A DNA stretch of 64,000 nt from Luscinia megarhynchos (lineage: Eukaryota; Chordata; Aves; Passeriformes; Turdidae), in the NCBI GenBank assembly GCA_034336665.1, contig CM067588.1, positions 5,892,655 through 5,956,654 of the forward strand, written 5' to 3'. A program made the translations under genes and the position numbers. A model generated the notes under the pieces. That model was not told the DNA's origin. It worked only from the letters and a program-made list of their open reading frames with translations, and did not search any database. Positions 23,365-35,300 of this stretch are shown here, piece by piece; within the stretch, counting starts at the first letter, position 1, and the number at the start of each line of letters is the position of its first letter.

Positions 23365-26300
23365 CTGCAAGAAAGTCGGGCTGGGCACAGCCCTGCAGCT
23401 GCTGCTCCTCCTTCCCTCTGCAGGAGGGATGTGTTCCCCCTCCATCCTGTTTCTCTGGAGCAAACAGCAGGGAAAAGTTGGGAATGTCTTCCCAGGGCAG
23501 CTCCAAGCACTCACAGCCACCAGCGTCCCCCCTGCCCCACTCCAGCACATGAAAAATTGCAATAATTCCAAAAGAAGTAAGAGGACAAAAGGTGAAACCT
23601 CTTCTTCTTCCTCATCTGACACAGTGATTCAGAGAAACCATAAAAACACCGAGTCCTTCAAGCATTTTTTACAAAGAAAAAGATAAAACCCCACTCGATT
23701 TTCTGGCCAAACTCCCAGAGGTGCAGGGCACTGGGAGCTGCTGGGGTGAAGGTGCCAAGTGCTGGAGCAGAGGTAGGAGGGCACAGGGAGCTCCCAGGGC
23801 ACGGAAATCGATGGCTCTGCTGCTCCAGGCACTGTGAATTCCCTGTGCTGGGAACTGGTTTTGCTTCAGCAGCTGCACCTTCACCATGTCCCTCAGACTG
23901 GGGGAGTGGGAGCAGCCCCACCCAACCTGCAGGGACAAAACCAAAGAATTCAGGTCCTAAAACCAGGGCTGAATTCTCAACTCCTTGGGTTTTGTCTCTT
24001 AAAACCCCTGGACATCCTGCTGTACATATTCCCATTGTCCACTTGCATTCAGAGCCTCAAGAAAAGGATGCAGAGGAGGAAAATCAGGGGGGCTCAGCAG
24101 TGGATGCTGGGTTTTGCAGAGATTTTCACACAGAAAGAGAAAGCAGCTGCTTCAGTGCAGACAGCACAGGGAAAAGGCTGGAAAAGGGGGTGAAGAATTG
24201 ACAGAGAAGTTCATGGCTAAAACGAAAAAGAGAAATTCTGCTGCTGCCAGGCCATGTGCAAACTTGGGGCAGTTAAAAACCCCACGTGGAACAGCCAGGG
24301 GTGACTGTGGGTGTCCCAGGGAGCCCCCCAGACCCCCAGCACACCCTGTGGGAGCAGCAGGACCCTGCCCGGGCTCTCACCGCTCGATGATGCTGTTGTT
24401 GAGCTGGAGATGGCAGGAGACCGACCTCATCTGCTCCAGCAGCTCCTGCAGCCTGCAGGGGAGATGCAGCCCTAATTCCTGCAGCCTGCAGCCCTAATTC
24501 CTGCATCCTACAGGGGAGATGCAGCCCCAATTCCTGCATCTGCAGGGGAGATGCAGCCCCAATTCCTGCATCTGCAGGGGAGATGCAGCCCCAATTCCTG
24601 CATCCTGCAGGGGAGATCCAGCCCCAATTCCTGCATCCTGCAGGGGAGATCCAGCCCTAATTCCTGCATCCTGCATGGACTCAGCCAGCCCTAATTCCTG
24701 CATCCTGCAGGGAGATCCAGCCCTAATTCCTGCATCCTGCAGGGGAGATCCAGCCCTAATTCCTGCATCCTCCAGCCCTAATTCCTGCATCCTGTAGAGG
24801 AGATCCAGCCCTAATTCCTGCATCCTCCAGCCCTAATTCCTGCATCCTGCAAGGGAGATGCAGCCCTAATTCCTGCATCCTGCATGGACTCAGCCAGCCC
24901 TAATTCCTGCATCCTGTAGAGGAGATGCAGCCCTAATTCCTGCATCCTGCAGCCCAAATTCCTGCATCCTGCATGGACACAGCCAGCCCAAATTCCTGCA
25001 TCCTGCAGGGGAGATGCAGCCCTAATTCCTGCATCCTTCATCGACACAGCCAGCCCTAATTCCTGCATCCTGCAAGGGAGATGCAGCCCTAATTCCTGCA
25101 GGGAATTCCTCCCACGGGAGCAGCTCCTGCAGAAGGGCAGGGATGTCCCCCAGGACACTGAGCAGGGTCAGTTTCCCAGCCCTGCACACACAGAACCCGC
25201 AGCAGGAGGTTCTGCTGCTCCCTGAGGCGCTGGGCTGCCCCCGCCCCCGCCCCAGGACTCACCTCAGAGCCAGCTCCTGGTGTGCCCGGCTCGGGGGGAC
25301 GGCGGCAGGCGCGGGGGGAGCCGCGGCCGAATCCCAGTTCTCTGTCGGGAGGAGCCTGTCCAGAGCCTGGGAGGGGGAGAGTGCTGGCAGTGCCACCCTG
25401 AGGTGCTGGCAGTGCCACCCTGGGGAGCTGGCAGTGCCACCCTGGAGTGCTGGCAGTGCCCACCCTGGGGAGCTGGCAGTGCCCACCCTGGGGAGCTAGC
25501 AGTGCCACCCTGGGGAGCTGGCAGTGCCACCCTGGAGTGCTGGCAGTGTCACCCTGGAGTGCTGGCAGTGCCCACCCTGGGGTCCTGGCAGTGCCACCCT
25601 GGGGTGCTGGCAGTGCCACCCTGGGGAGCTGGCAGTGCCACCCTGAGGTGCTGGCAGTGCCCACCCTGAGGTGCTGGCAGTGCCACTTTGGGGTGCTGGC
25701 AGTGCCCACCCTGGGGAGCTGGCAGTGCCACCCTGGGGTGCTGGCAGTGCCACCCTGGGGGGCTGGCAGTGCCACCCTGAGGTGCTGGCAGTGCCACCCT
25801 GGAGTGCTGGCAGTGCCACCCCGGGGTGCTGGCAGTGCCACCCTGGGGAGCTGGCAGTGCCACCCTGGGGAGCTGGCAGTGCCACCCTGAGGTGCTGGCA
25901 GTGCCACCCTGGAGTGCTGGCAGTGCCACCCTGGGGGGCTGGCAGTGCCACCCTGAGGTGCTGGCAGTGCCACCCTGGGGTGCTGGCAGTGCCACCCTGG
26001 AGTGCTGGCAGTGTCACTCTGGGGAGCTGGCAGTGCCACCCTGGGGTGCTGGCAGTGCCACCCTGGGGTGCTGGCAGTGCCACCCTGAGGTGCTGGCAGT
26101 GCCCACCCTGGGGAGCTGGCAGTGCCACCCTGAGGTGCTGGCAGTGCCACACTGGGGAGCTGGCAGTGCCACCCTGGGGGGCTGGCAGTGCCACCCTGAG
26201 GTGCTGGCAGTGCCACCCTGGAGTGCTGGCAGTGCCACCCTGGGGAGCTGGCAGTGCCCACCCTGGGGTGCTGGCAGTGCCACACTGGGGTGCTGGCAGT

Positions 26301-29300
26301 GCCACCCTGGAGTGCTGGCAGTGCCACCCTGAGGTGCTGGTAGTGCCACCCTGAGGTGCTGGCAGTGCCACCCTGGGGAGCTGGCAGTGTCACCCTGGAG
26401 TGCTGGCAGTGCCACTTTGGGGGAGCTGGCAGTGCCACCCTGGGGGAGCTGGTAGTGCCACTTTGGGGGTGCTGGCAGTGCCACCCCGGGGTGCTGGCAG
26501 TGCCACTTTGGGGAGCTGGCAGTGCCACCCTGGGGGAGCTGGTAGTGCCACTTTGGGGGTGCTGGCAGTGCCACCCTGAAGTGCTGGCAGTGCCACTTTG
26601 GGGTGCTGGCAGTGCCACCCTGGGGTCCTGGCAGTGCCACCCTGAGGAGCTGGTAGTGCCACTTTGGGGTGCTGGCAGTGCCACCCTGAAGTGCTGGCAG
26701 TGCCACCCTGGGGGAGCTGGTAGTGCCACTTTGGGGTGCTGGCAGTGCCACCCTGAAGTGCTGGCAGTGCCACTTTGGGGTGCTGGCAGTGCCACCCTGA
26801 GGTGCTGGCAGTGTCACCCTGGGGAGCTGGCAGTGCCACCCTGAGGAGCTGGTAGTGCCACTTTGGGGTGCTGGCAGTGCCACCCTGAAGTGCTGGCAGT
26901 GCCACCCTGGGGAGCTGGTAGTGCCACTTTGGGGTGCTGGCAGTGCCACCCTGAGGTGCTGGCAGTGTCACCCTGGGGTCCTGGCAGTGCCACCCTGGGG
27001 TCCTGGCAGTGCCACCCTGGGGTGCTGGCAGTGCCAGGGGCTGAGTGTGGGGCTGACCCCGGGGCCAAACCCCACAGAGTCCCGTCCAGGACAAACCAGA
27101 GCAGCAGCCCCAGGCCCAGCACCCCGAGCAGGAGGCTGGGCCCAGCTCAGCCCTGCTGCAGCCTGAGGTGAAGCAGCATTCTCCTCCTGTTGCAATCCCC
27201 ATTTTTTGGGCAGTGCCTTTGCCAAAGCTTGGATCACCCACAAAAACCAGCAAGGGGCTTAAAAATAAAAATATTTAAAAATATTCCAGGTGCTGCTGGA
27301 GGCTGCAGGGGGAGCACCTACAGCCTGCAGGCACTCCTGGCACTCCATCAGCTCCACACTGCAGCTGCTGATACGGTTGCTGAGCCTCTTCAGGTGCCTC
27401 TTAATCTCACAAACTTTCCTGGAAGGAAAAAGTGATGACAAAACCAGTCAGCACTTTGAATCATTAATTTTTTTTTTTTTAAATGTGGTTTAATTGCATG
27501 CTGCTTTCTGCCTGGATTCAAAATCCTGAAGGAAAGTAAATGAGTCACAGCAGTGTTGTAATTGCAGCTCCAACAGCCACCACAGGCCAGGTTATCCAAA
27601 CAGCACTGAGCTAATTAATTAAAATAATTAGGGAAAGTTGATTGTAAATGAGGCAGCTCAGGCTGGGCCTCTTGTCCCTTGGAGGACTGAGCATCTACCC
27701 AAAAAATCCACACAAAAATCCTCACACAGGCACATCAGTTGTATAAAAAAATAAAAATGTTTGTTTTGGCTTTAAAAAAAAAACAAAGGGAAGAATATTT
27801 CAGGTGAATGATCCATCTCAATTCCTCAGAAAAACAACCCCACAAACCCCAGCAGGAAACAAAACAGGACAATTAAAATTGAAGGAACAAGAAATTAAAA
27901 ATATCCAGCTGTGACTCATGGTGCTTTCTGCATAAGGGCAGGAAAACAGGTACAAAAATACCCCAGGAAATGATGGAGAGGGTTTTTTTCTTAGGGGGAA
28001 AACTGGGAAAAAATGAGGAAAAACTGGGAAAAATTGGGAAAAACTGGGAAAAAATGGGGAAAAAACTGGGGAAAAATAGGGGAAAAACTGGGGAAAAATA
28101 GGGGAAAAACTGGGGAAAAATAGGGGAAAAACTGGGGAAAAAACTAGGGAAAAATGGGGGAAAAATGGGAAAAAACTGGGGAAAAAAATCTAGGAAAAAA
28201 TCTGGGAAAAAATCTGGGAAAAATCTGGGAAAAAATCTGGGAAAAAGGCAAGGAGGAGGCAGGGAGAGCACAGGCACAGGGCAGACCCTGCCCTCAGCTC
28301 CTGGAGAAATTCTGAGCATCCCAATCAAACTTCCAGCCTAAAAATCCTCTCCACTTTTAAATCCAGCCCAGGGCTACTCCCCACCAGAAATGGGACTGGG
28401 TCAGAAAATGGGTTTAATTGTGAGATATTCCAGAAATTCCTCCTCCCCATAGCCACACCAGCAGCTCAGGGGAGGCTGCTCCTCTCCAAAAGCATCTTTG
28501 CCATGAAAATCCAATTTTTGCAGCGTCCTGTCCCCACCTGCCTCCCCCTCCCTGCTGCCACAGGCACTGGATTGCTCTCAATTTGCTCTTTGCATTATTC
28601 CCCAAGCACTGTTTAATAGAAAATCACTCCCAGCAAGCAGATCTGTCTCAACAGCAATTCTGTCCTGATAAAATCACCTCTCCCCCCACTCCAGAGCAAG
28701 GAAAGAGCTGCTTGAACTCCAGCTGCAATTTAGGGGCTTTTTTAAAATATAAACTTAAAATAGCAGGGCAGAATAATGGGGAAAAGGAGCCAGCCCTCCC
28801 AGGGGGCTCATCACCCCTCAGTCAGCATTTCCCCAAATCCCCATTTCCACCTCTACACTCAGCTCTGATCCCTGGTGGGTTTTTAAAGTCCCCTGTCCCA
28901 AATCCCCATCCCTGTACCTCATCCTGCTGCTGTGCAGGGCCAGGGCCTCCTGGTACTGCTGGGCACAGTCATTCTGGAAAATGGCCAGAACCCTCCTGGC
29001 CAGGTTCCCCAAATTCAGCCTAAAGCCAGGAATAAGAGAGAGAACACCATCATCTCCTGGAATGTGGGAACAGAACATCACAGGGGGGCTAAAGTGCCTC
29101 CTGAATGGAGAAAGAGATGCTCAGAAATGAGTTACAGAGAAAAAAAACCTTGACTGTGATGGAGAGGGAGGGTTTGGGGTTTTTTTTTGTCCCTGTCACC
29201 CCCCAGGGCATTGCTGAGAAATCCCTGCCTTGGAATTTAAGGCAAATGTTCAAGGTTAGACTGAGCATTAAGTCAGACAAAGGAGTCTGTGAAATTTCAC

Positions 29301-32300
29301 CCTCCCTGCTGCATGTTGAAGTGGGAATTTTATTTCCTGCCTGTGATAAATTCCCCTGGTGTGGTGGAAACTGAAAGGAGGATTTTTAAAAGGCACAAAA
29401 CCCATCAGGCCCTTCACTGCCACTGCAAGTGAAGCAGACAGGGAAGCAGAGGCACCTCCTAAATCAGCATCTCAGGAAATAAATGGCTTCAGACCAAGAG
29501 CCTGGGGTGAGTTTGTGCCTCCTCCAGCACAGGGGTGTGACCAGGAGCAGCTCCCTGAGCTTCTCCCTCAGCTCCATCTGAAAGAGTTCATGGCTCAAAA
29601 CCTCCTCCTGCAAGGAGGAACCACACAGGAACCACCTGGCAGCCCCTGGAACTGTGGGGTGGATTGTTGGTTGGATGGTTGCTGGACAGACTCAGGAGCT
29701 CTCTATTTTTGTTTTTTAGGTTTGTATTTTATTATAAGGGTGTGGGTGTAAGAGAGAGTGCAGAGCAGGGAGAGTAAGAGAGTAAGAAGTCAGAGATAAG
29801 AGCAAGGGGGTAAGAGAGAGATTTCCCATTTACAATACAATAAGTATTTTTTTATTATGAATATTCTAATTTTCAATAACCAATTTAATAGAATATACTA
29901 ATTTTTTAATATTTGCATGCAACTTATAGGAACTACTAAATTACCATGTTTTATGGCTTTTTTATTTGTAACTTTTATCTTTAGACCTTTTTTGCCAGGC
30001 TTGGGACAGGATGTCTGTTGGTTCTTTGGTATTTGGTATTATTTAAACAAAGGAAGAGGCCTCAAGCCTTCACATGTATGTTTTCAGCATCTATGGTAAA
30101 GTATGCCAACATTTTTATTTTATCTGTTGTTTCAGAACTACTTGCTAGGCACTCATAAGATTTTTCTATTCCCTCCCCAACATGGGACAATTCATATCCC
30201 ACTGGGATATAAATATATAAATCCCATATATATATATTCTATATATAAACCCTTTGGGGTCCAACCAGCAGCACCAAACAGCAGCCTGGCCCCAGCAGGG
30301 GCAGCCCTGGGGAGGGGACAGGGTGGGACTCACTTGTCCAGCTTGTGGATTTGTTCCTCGTTGTAGCCCAGCCCTGGGGGGGAAAGACAAAGTCACCAGC
30401 CATTTCCTGCTCACCCCCCAGGAATGGGCAGCTCACAACACACAGGGGTGGCTGAGGGGGATTTTCCTGGCAGGAAACAGGACACAGAAATCCATGCTCT
30501 ACAAGGTCCCTTCCAGCCCAAACCTGAGCTTCAAGGGCTCATTGCAATAACTGCTAATCCAAAATCATCCCTTTTTCCACTGGGACAGTGCAGGGACGTT
30601 CCTGCCTGGTGCCCCCAGCCCCAGCACTCACTCAGACACGTCCTGGCCTTCTTGAACTGCTTGTAGATCACCTGCATCTTCTCCAGGCAGCACTCGATCT
30701 GCTGGATGCTGCAAAGGGACAGGGACAGGGGAAGGGACAGGAGGTGTGAGGCTCCTTGGGGTGAAATCATCACTTTGGAGTGCAGTGACCATTTTTGGGG
30801 TGGAATGTGCACCTGCTGTGACCCTGCTCCCCATGTCCCTGCACACAGGCACAAGCTCATTTCATTCCAAACCCCCTGCCCTGGGCAGGAGCACTTCCAA
30901 TAGATGCACAGAGTGATGACAACAACAACAACAACAACAATAATAATAATAATAATAGAAATAATAATAGAAATAATAATAGAAATAATAATAGAAATAA
31001 TAATAATAATAGTAACAACAACAAAACAACAATACTAACACTAGTACTAATAATAATGATAATAATAGGATTAGGGTAAGTGCTCCATCCAGCCCAGGGG
31101 CCCCAGGGATTCCACCACACACCTTTTGTCTTCGTGCACTTGCTGCCTGTCCTTCACCAGCTCAGCCAAAATCCCATCCAGTGCCCCCTGGAAGTCGAAG
31201 ATGCTGTGGGAGCACTGGGAGAGCTCCTCATCCACCTGCAGAGGAGGGGAAGGTTGGGACCAGCTGCTCCCAGAGCCGTGGGGGCTCCTGGGGCTGGGGA
31301 TGCTCCTCACCCTCTGCAGCCTTGTCCTCAGCACATCCACCCCAGCTGGGCCCCTGCTGCCTGCAGGAGCAGCCTCGTACCTGAGCAAAGACAGAAAATG
31401 AGTTTTCCTGGAGGAGGACACAATCCAGAGGCAGCTGTCACTGGGGCAGAGGAATCCAGCTCGTGCTGGGGCCCTGGGGGCTGCAGAGGGATTTCCTGGG
31501 GCAGAAACTCAGATTTTAGAGCCACGAGGTGCAAAGTGCTGATCTGGTAAAAACTCGCCCTGCTGTGTCCAATTTGTTCCAAAATTGTTGGTTTTGCCCC
31601 CTCTGGCTTCAGGCCAGCTCGAGGGCTGTGTGTGCCCCTGCAGCTGGCACTGGCTCAGTCAGCAGAAATATTCCTGGGTGCTGGAAGGGCTGGAGGAGCC
31701 AGAGCAGCCAGCTGCAGCACTGCTGCTCCTGGCACTCCAGCCCCGAGTGCTGCACTCAATGGCAACCACGTGTCCCTGCTTTTTATTTTTTTTTTAAGAA
31801 ATGGAAATTAAGACTTTGCTAAATGGCAAAGAATGAAACCCAGCAGCAAAGAATTTTCCACTACAACAACAACAACAAAAAAAGCAGCAGAAAAGCAAAG
31901 TATCAGTGGGTTGCTTGAGATAAACTGGGCTCAGCTTGGCCCAGGGTAGCTGGGGAAGGAAGGTTGAGGGCAGCCCAGGGTTTCTCCATAATTCAGTGCA
32001 GACTCCTGCAGGGAAATGGGGGCTCTCCCCGTGCATGAGGGATGTTGGAGCCCTGGGAATGCAGGGATCCCCAGGTTTGCAGGGAATGGGGCTGGTGACC
32101 CCACGGGGTCCTGGAGCTGGTGCCATCCTGCTCTTTGTTTTATCCCAACTCCATTTTCCTTTCCCTGGAGCTGATAGCAGCCCTGGCTCCCTCAGTCAGA
32201 AAAGCCCAGAGCAGCAGCCCGAGTCAGGACTAACTCTGGGAAACCGAGGACTGATCAGCAAAAACTGAAGCAAAGAGGGAGAAACAGCCAGAGTGGCTCA

Positions 32301-35300
32301 TTCCCCACACAGTGAAAAAGCCTCTGCCTCCCTTATTCCTGGAATTCTCCTTATTCCTGATTATCCAGGCACCTCTGATGTGGGAGCCCAGGGTGTTCCC
32401 CTGGCCTCCTTGGGGGTCTCAAACCCCCCTGGCTGGGGGTCTCAAAGAGCCCTGAGTGAGACCCTGGTGTCTCAGGCACTGAATTCACACCCCTGGGGGA
32501 AATTACCAGCACAGAGGGGATGGAAACAAGCCACCAAAATCAGTGAAGTGTAAATTAGGTTGTTAGAACGTAGATAAATAGACTTTTGGGAACGTTTGTG
32601 ATAAGGGACACGTGGCCAAGATGGAGAATTTGGGGTGTGGATCCTCTTCCTCCTTCTGCTCCGTGCCATCCATGCTGGGTGACATGCTGGCACTGTCACA
32701 TTGGATGGGTCAGAGCTGGACTGTTTAACAAGACTGTATTGCATTGGAAAGTTGTTATAAACATTGAGCAGGTAATTCAGACTGTGTGAGATCAGCCCTG
32801 CCCTCAGCAGGCAGATTCCATCCTGGGTGCCCGGCTGGGCAGAGCTGTGAGCCGGGCAGAGAGTGCCTGAGACAAGGAACAATCAACAATCCTTGGAACC
32901 TCTGAAAAACTGTCTCCTGCAATCTCTCATCGGTGGCTTTGGGGAAAATCAGGATTTACACCACAGCATGTCCTGCTGAGGTGATCTCAGTCTAAGGAGA
33001 AACCTCGAGAGTGACCCTTTGAGCCCCACATCCCATCAGAGCCACTTACAGCAGGTGTGCCTTGCCCTGGGTGAGCTGCAGGCAGGCGAGCACGGAGTGA
33101 GCCCCCCTCCTCTGCTCCAGAATCCTGCAGCACTCCGTCCTCAGGTTCCCACTGCCAGGAGAGAAACAGCAGCTCCAGCACAGCCCTGCAGCCACAGAGC
33201 CAGCCAGCTGTGGGGCTGCAGGAGCCTCCAGTCGGCTGTGGCTGCTGCTCTCAGGGTTTTCTCTCACCCTCTGCCCACTGTCCTGCCCCAACAGGAGCAG
33301 GGAAATTCGTCATGGAATGGTTTGGGCTGGTAGGGACATTAAAGCTCATTTCATTCCAGACCCCCTGCCCTGGGCAGGAACACTTCCAACAGATGCTCAC
33401 AGTGATGACAATAATAATACTAATAATACTACTACTAATAATAATACTTCCAATAGATGCACCCATTGATGATGATAATAATAATAAAAAAATAAAAATA
33501 ATAATAACAACACTTCAAATAGATGCACACAGTGATGATGAAGATAATGATTATGATAATAATAATAATTCCAATAGATGCACACATTGATAATGATGAT
33601 GATAATGATAATAACAATATTAATAATAATAATAACACTTCAAATAGATGCACACAGTGATGATGATGATGGTGGTAATAATAATAATAATAGTAATAAT
33701 TCTCTTTTCCTCAGCCTCTCCTTAACTGAAAGAAGTGACCCAAAAGGAACAGAAGAGGACAGGATCATCCTCACAACACTGAGTTTTCCCTGCAGGTGCA
33801 GCCCCTGGGGACATGCTGCCCCTCGTGCCCTGCTCCCTCCCAGTCCCCAGGACCCGAGCCCACTGTGCCCACTGGTGCTGCAGGAGCTGCAGAGGCCGAA
33901 CTCCAGAGCAGACCCTGAGCCCAGCACAGCCTGAGCTCCAGAGCAGACCCTGAGCCCAGCACAGCCTGAGCTCCAGAGCAGACCCTGAGCCCAGCACAGC
34001 CTGAGCTCCAGAGCAGACCCTGAACTCAGCACAGTCTGAGCTCCAGAGCAGACCCTGAGCCCAGCACAGCCTGAGCTCCAGAGCAGACCCAGCCCAGCAC
34101 AGCCTGAGCTCCAGAGCAGATCCTGAGCTCAGCACAGCCTGAGCTCCACACCAAACCCCCAGCCCAGCACAGCCTGAGCTCCAGAGCAGACCCAGCCCAT
34201 CAGACTCACATCAGCCAGTGCAGGCCCCTGGCCAGCAGCTCCCGGCCCCGGCGCAGCCTCTGCCCCAGGCGCAGCGTCTGGTGAGCAGCACCCACGGCAC
34301 TCTGCAAGGCAAAGGGCACTGCCAGCTCTGTGCCAGGGCACTCTGCAAGGCAAAGGGCACTGCCAGCTCTGTGCCAGGCCCAGGGCACTGCCAGCGCCAT
34401 GCCAGGGCACTCTGCAAGGCCCAGGGCACTGCCAGCTCTGCCCCAGGCCCAGGGCCTGGTGAGCAGCACCCACGGCACTCTGCAAGGCAAAGGGCATTGC
34501 CAGCTCTGTGCCGGGCCCAGGGCACTGCCAGCACCATGCCAGGGCACTCTGCAAGGCCCAGGGCACTGCCAGCCCTGCCCCAGACCCAGGGCACTGCCAA
34601 TGCCATGCCAGGGCACTCTGCAAGGCAAAGGGCACTGCCAGCACCGTGCCAGGCCCAGGGCCTGGTGAGCAGCATTCATGGAACTCTGCAAGGCAAAGGG
34701 CACTGCCAGCTCTGTGCTAGGCCCAGGGCCTGGTGAGCAGCACCCACGGCACTCTGAAAGGCCCAAGGCACTGCCAGCCCTGCCCCAGGCCCAGGGCACT
34801 GCCAGCTCTGCCCCAGGGCTGCCCTGGCCCCACACCCACCTTGGCTGCGCTGCAGTCGGCCACCACATCCACCCTGGGCACCAGCTTGGGGAACTCCAGC
34901 GCCGCTGCAAAGACAGGCAGGGTCGGGGTGTTCTGTCCCCAGCTGGGCACCAAAGAAACCCTGGGGCCATCAGGGATTGCAGCCTCAGTGCAGCCCTCCC
35001 AGGTGTTTTGGCAGGAATTCCCTGCAAAGCCCAGTGTGGCACGTGGCTGTGGAGGAGCAGCACATGGCATAGGGAAAACTGACCCTGAAATCCTCTAATC
35101 CTGCTCCAGGGACCAGAAACACGACTGGGAACTGGCATCAGGACTGGGAATTGGCACTGGGAATCAATGCTGCTGGAACTGGGCTCACTGCTGGGAATGG
35201 GGACTGGCAGTGGGAAAAGTGACCGGTCTGGTGAACTGGGAACCCTGCTGGGAACTGGGATCCAGGTCAAACATGGATCATGCAGGAAATGGGCCCATCA

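Noticed and set aside
24000..24060. Alternative IKBKE last exon with acceptor at about 24053
   Set aside because: It would stop after one Leu, and its acceptor ends in GAG; kept only as a lesser alternative to 23277-23364.
25089..26795. Open frame of 568 codons on the minus strand
   Set aside because: It is read-through of the 22-bp minisatellite; it runs over IKBKE exon 18 in a different frame from the conserved one and shows no domain.
30857..31122. Leu- and Tyr-rich open frames on the minus strand
   Set aside because: Translation of the AAC/AAT microsatellite; IKBKE exon 13 begins only beyond it.
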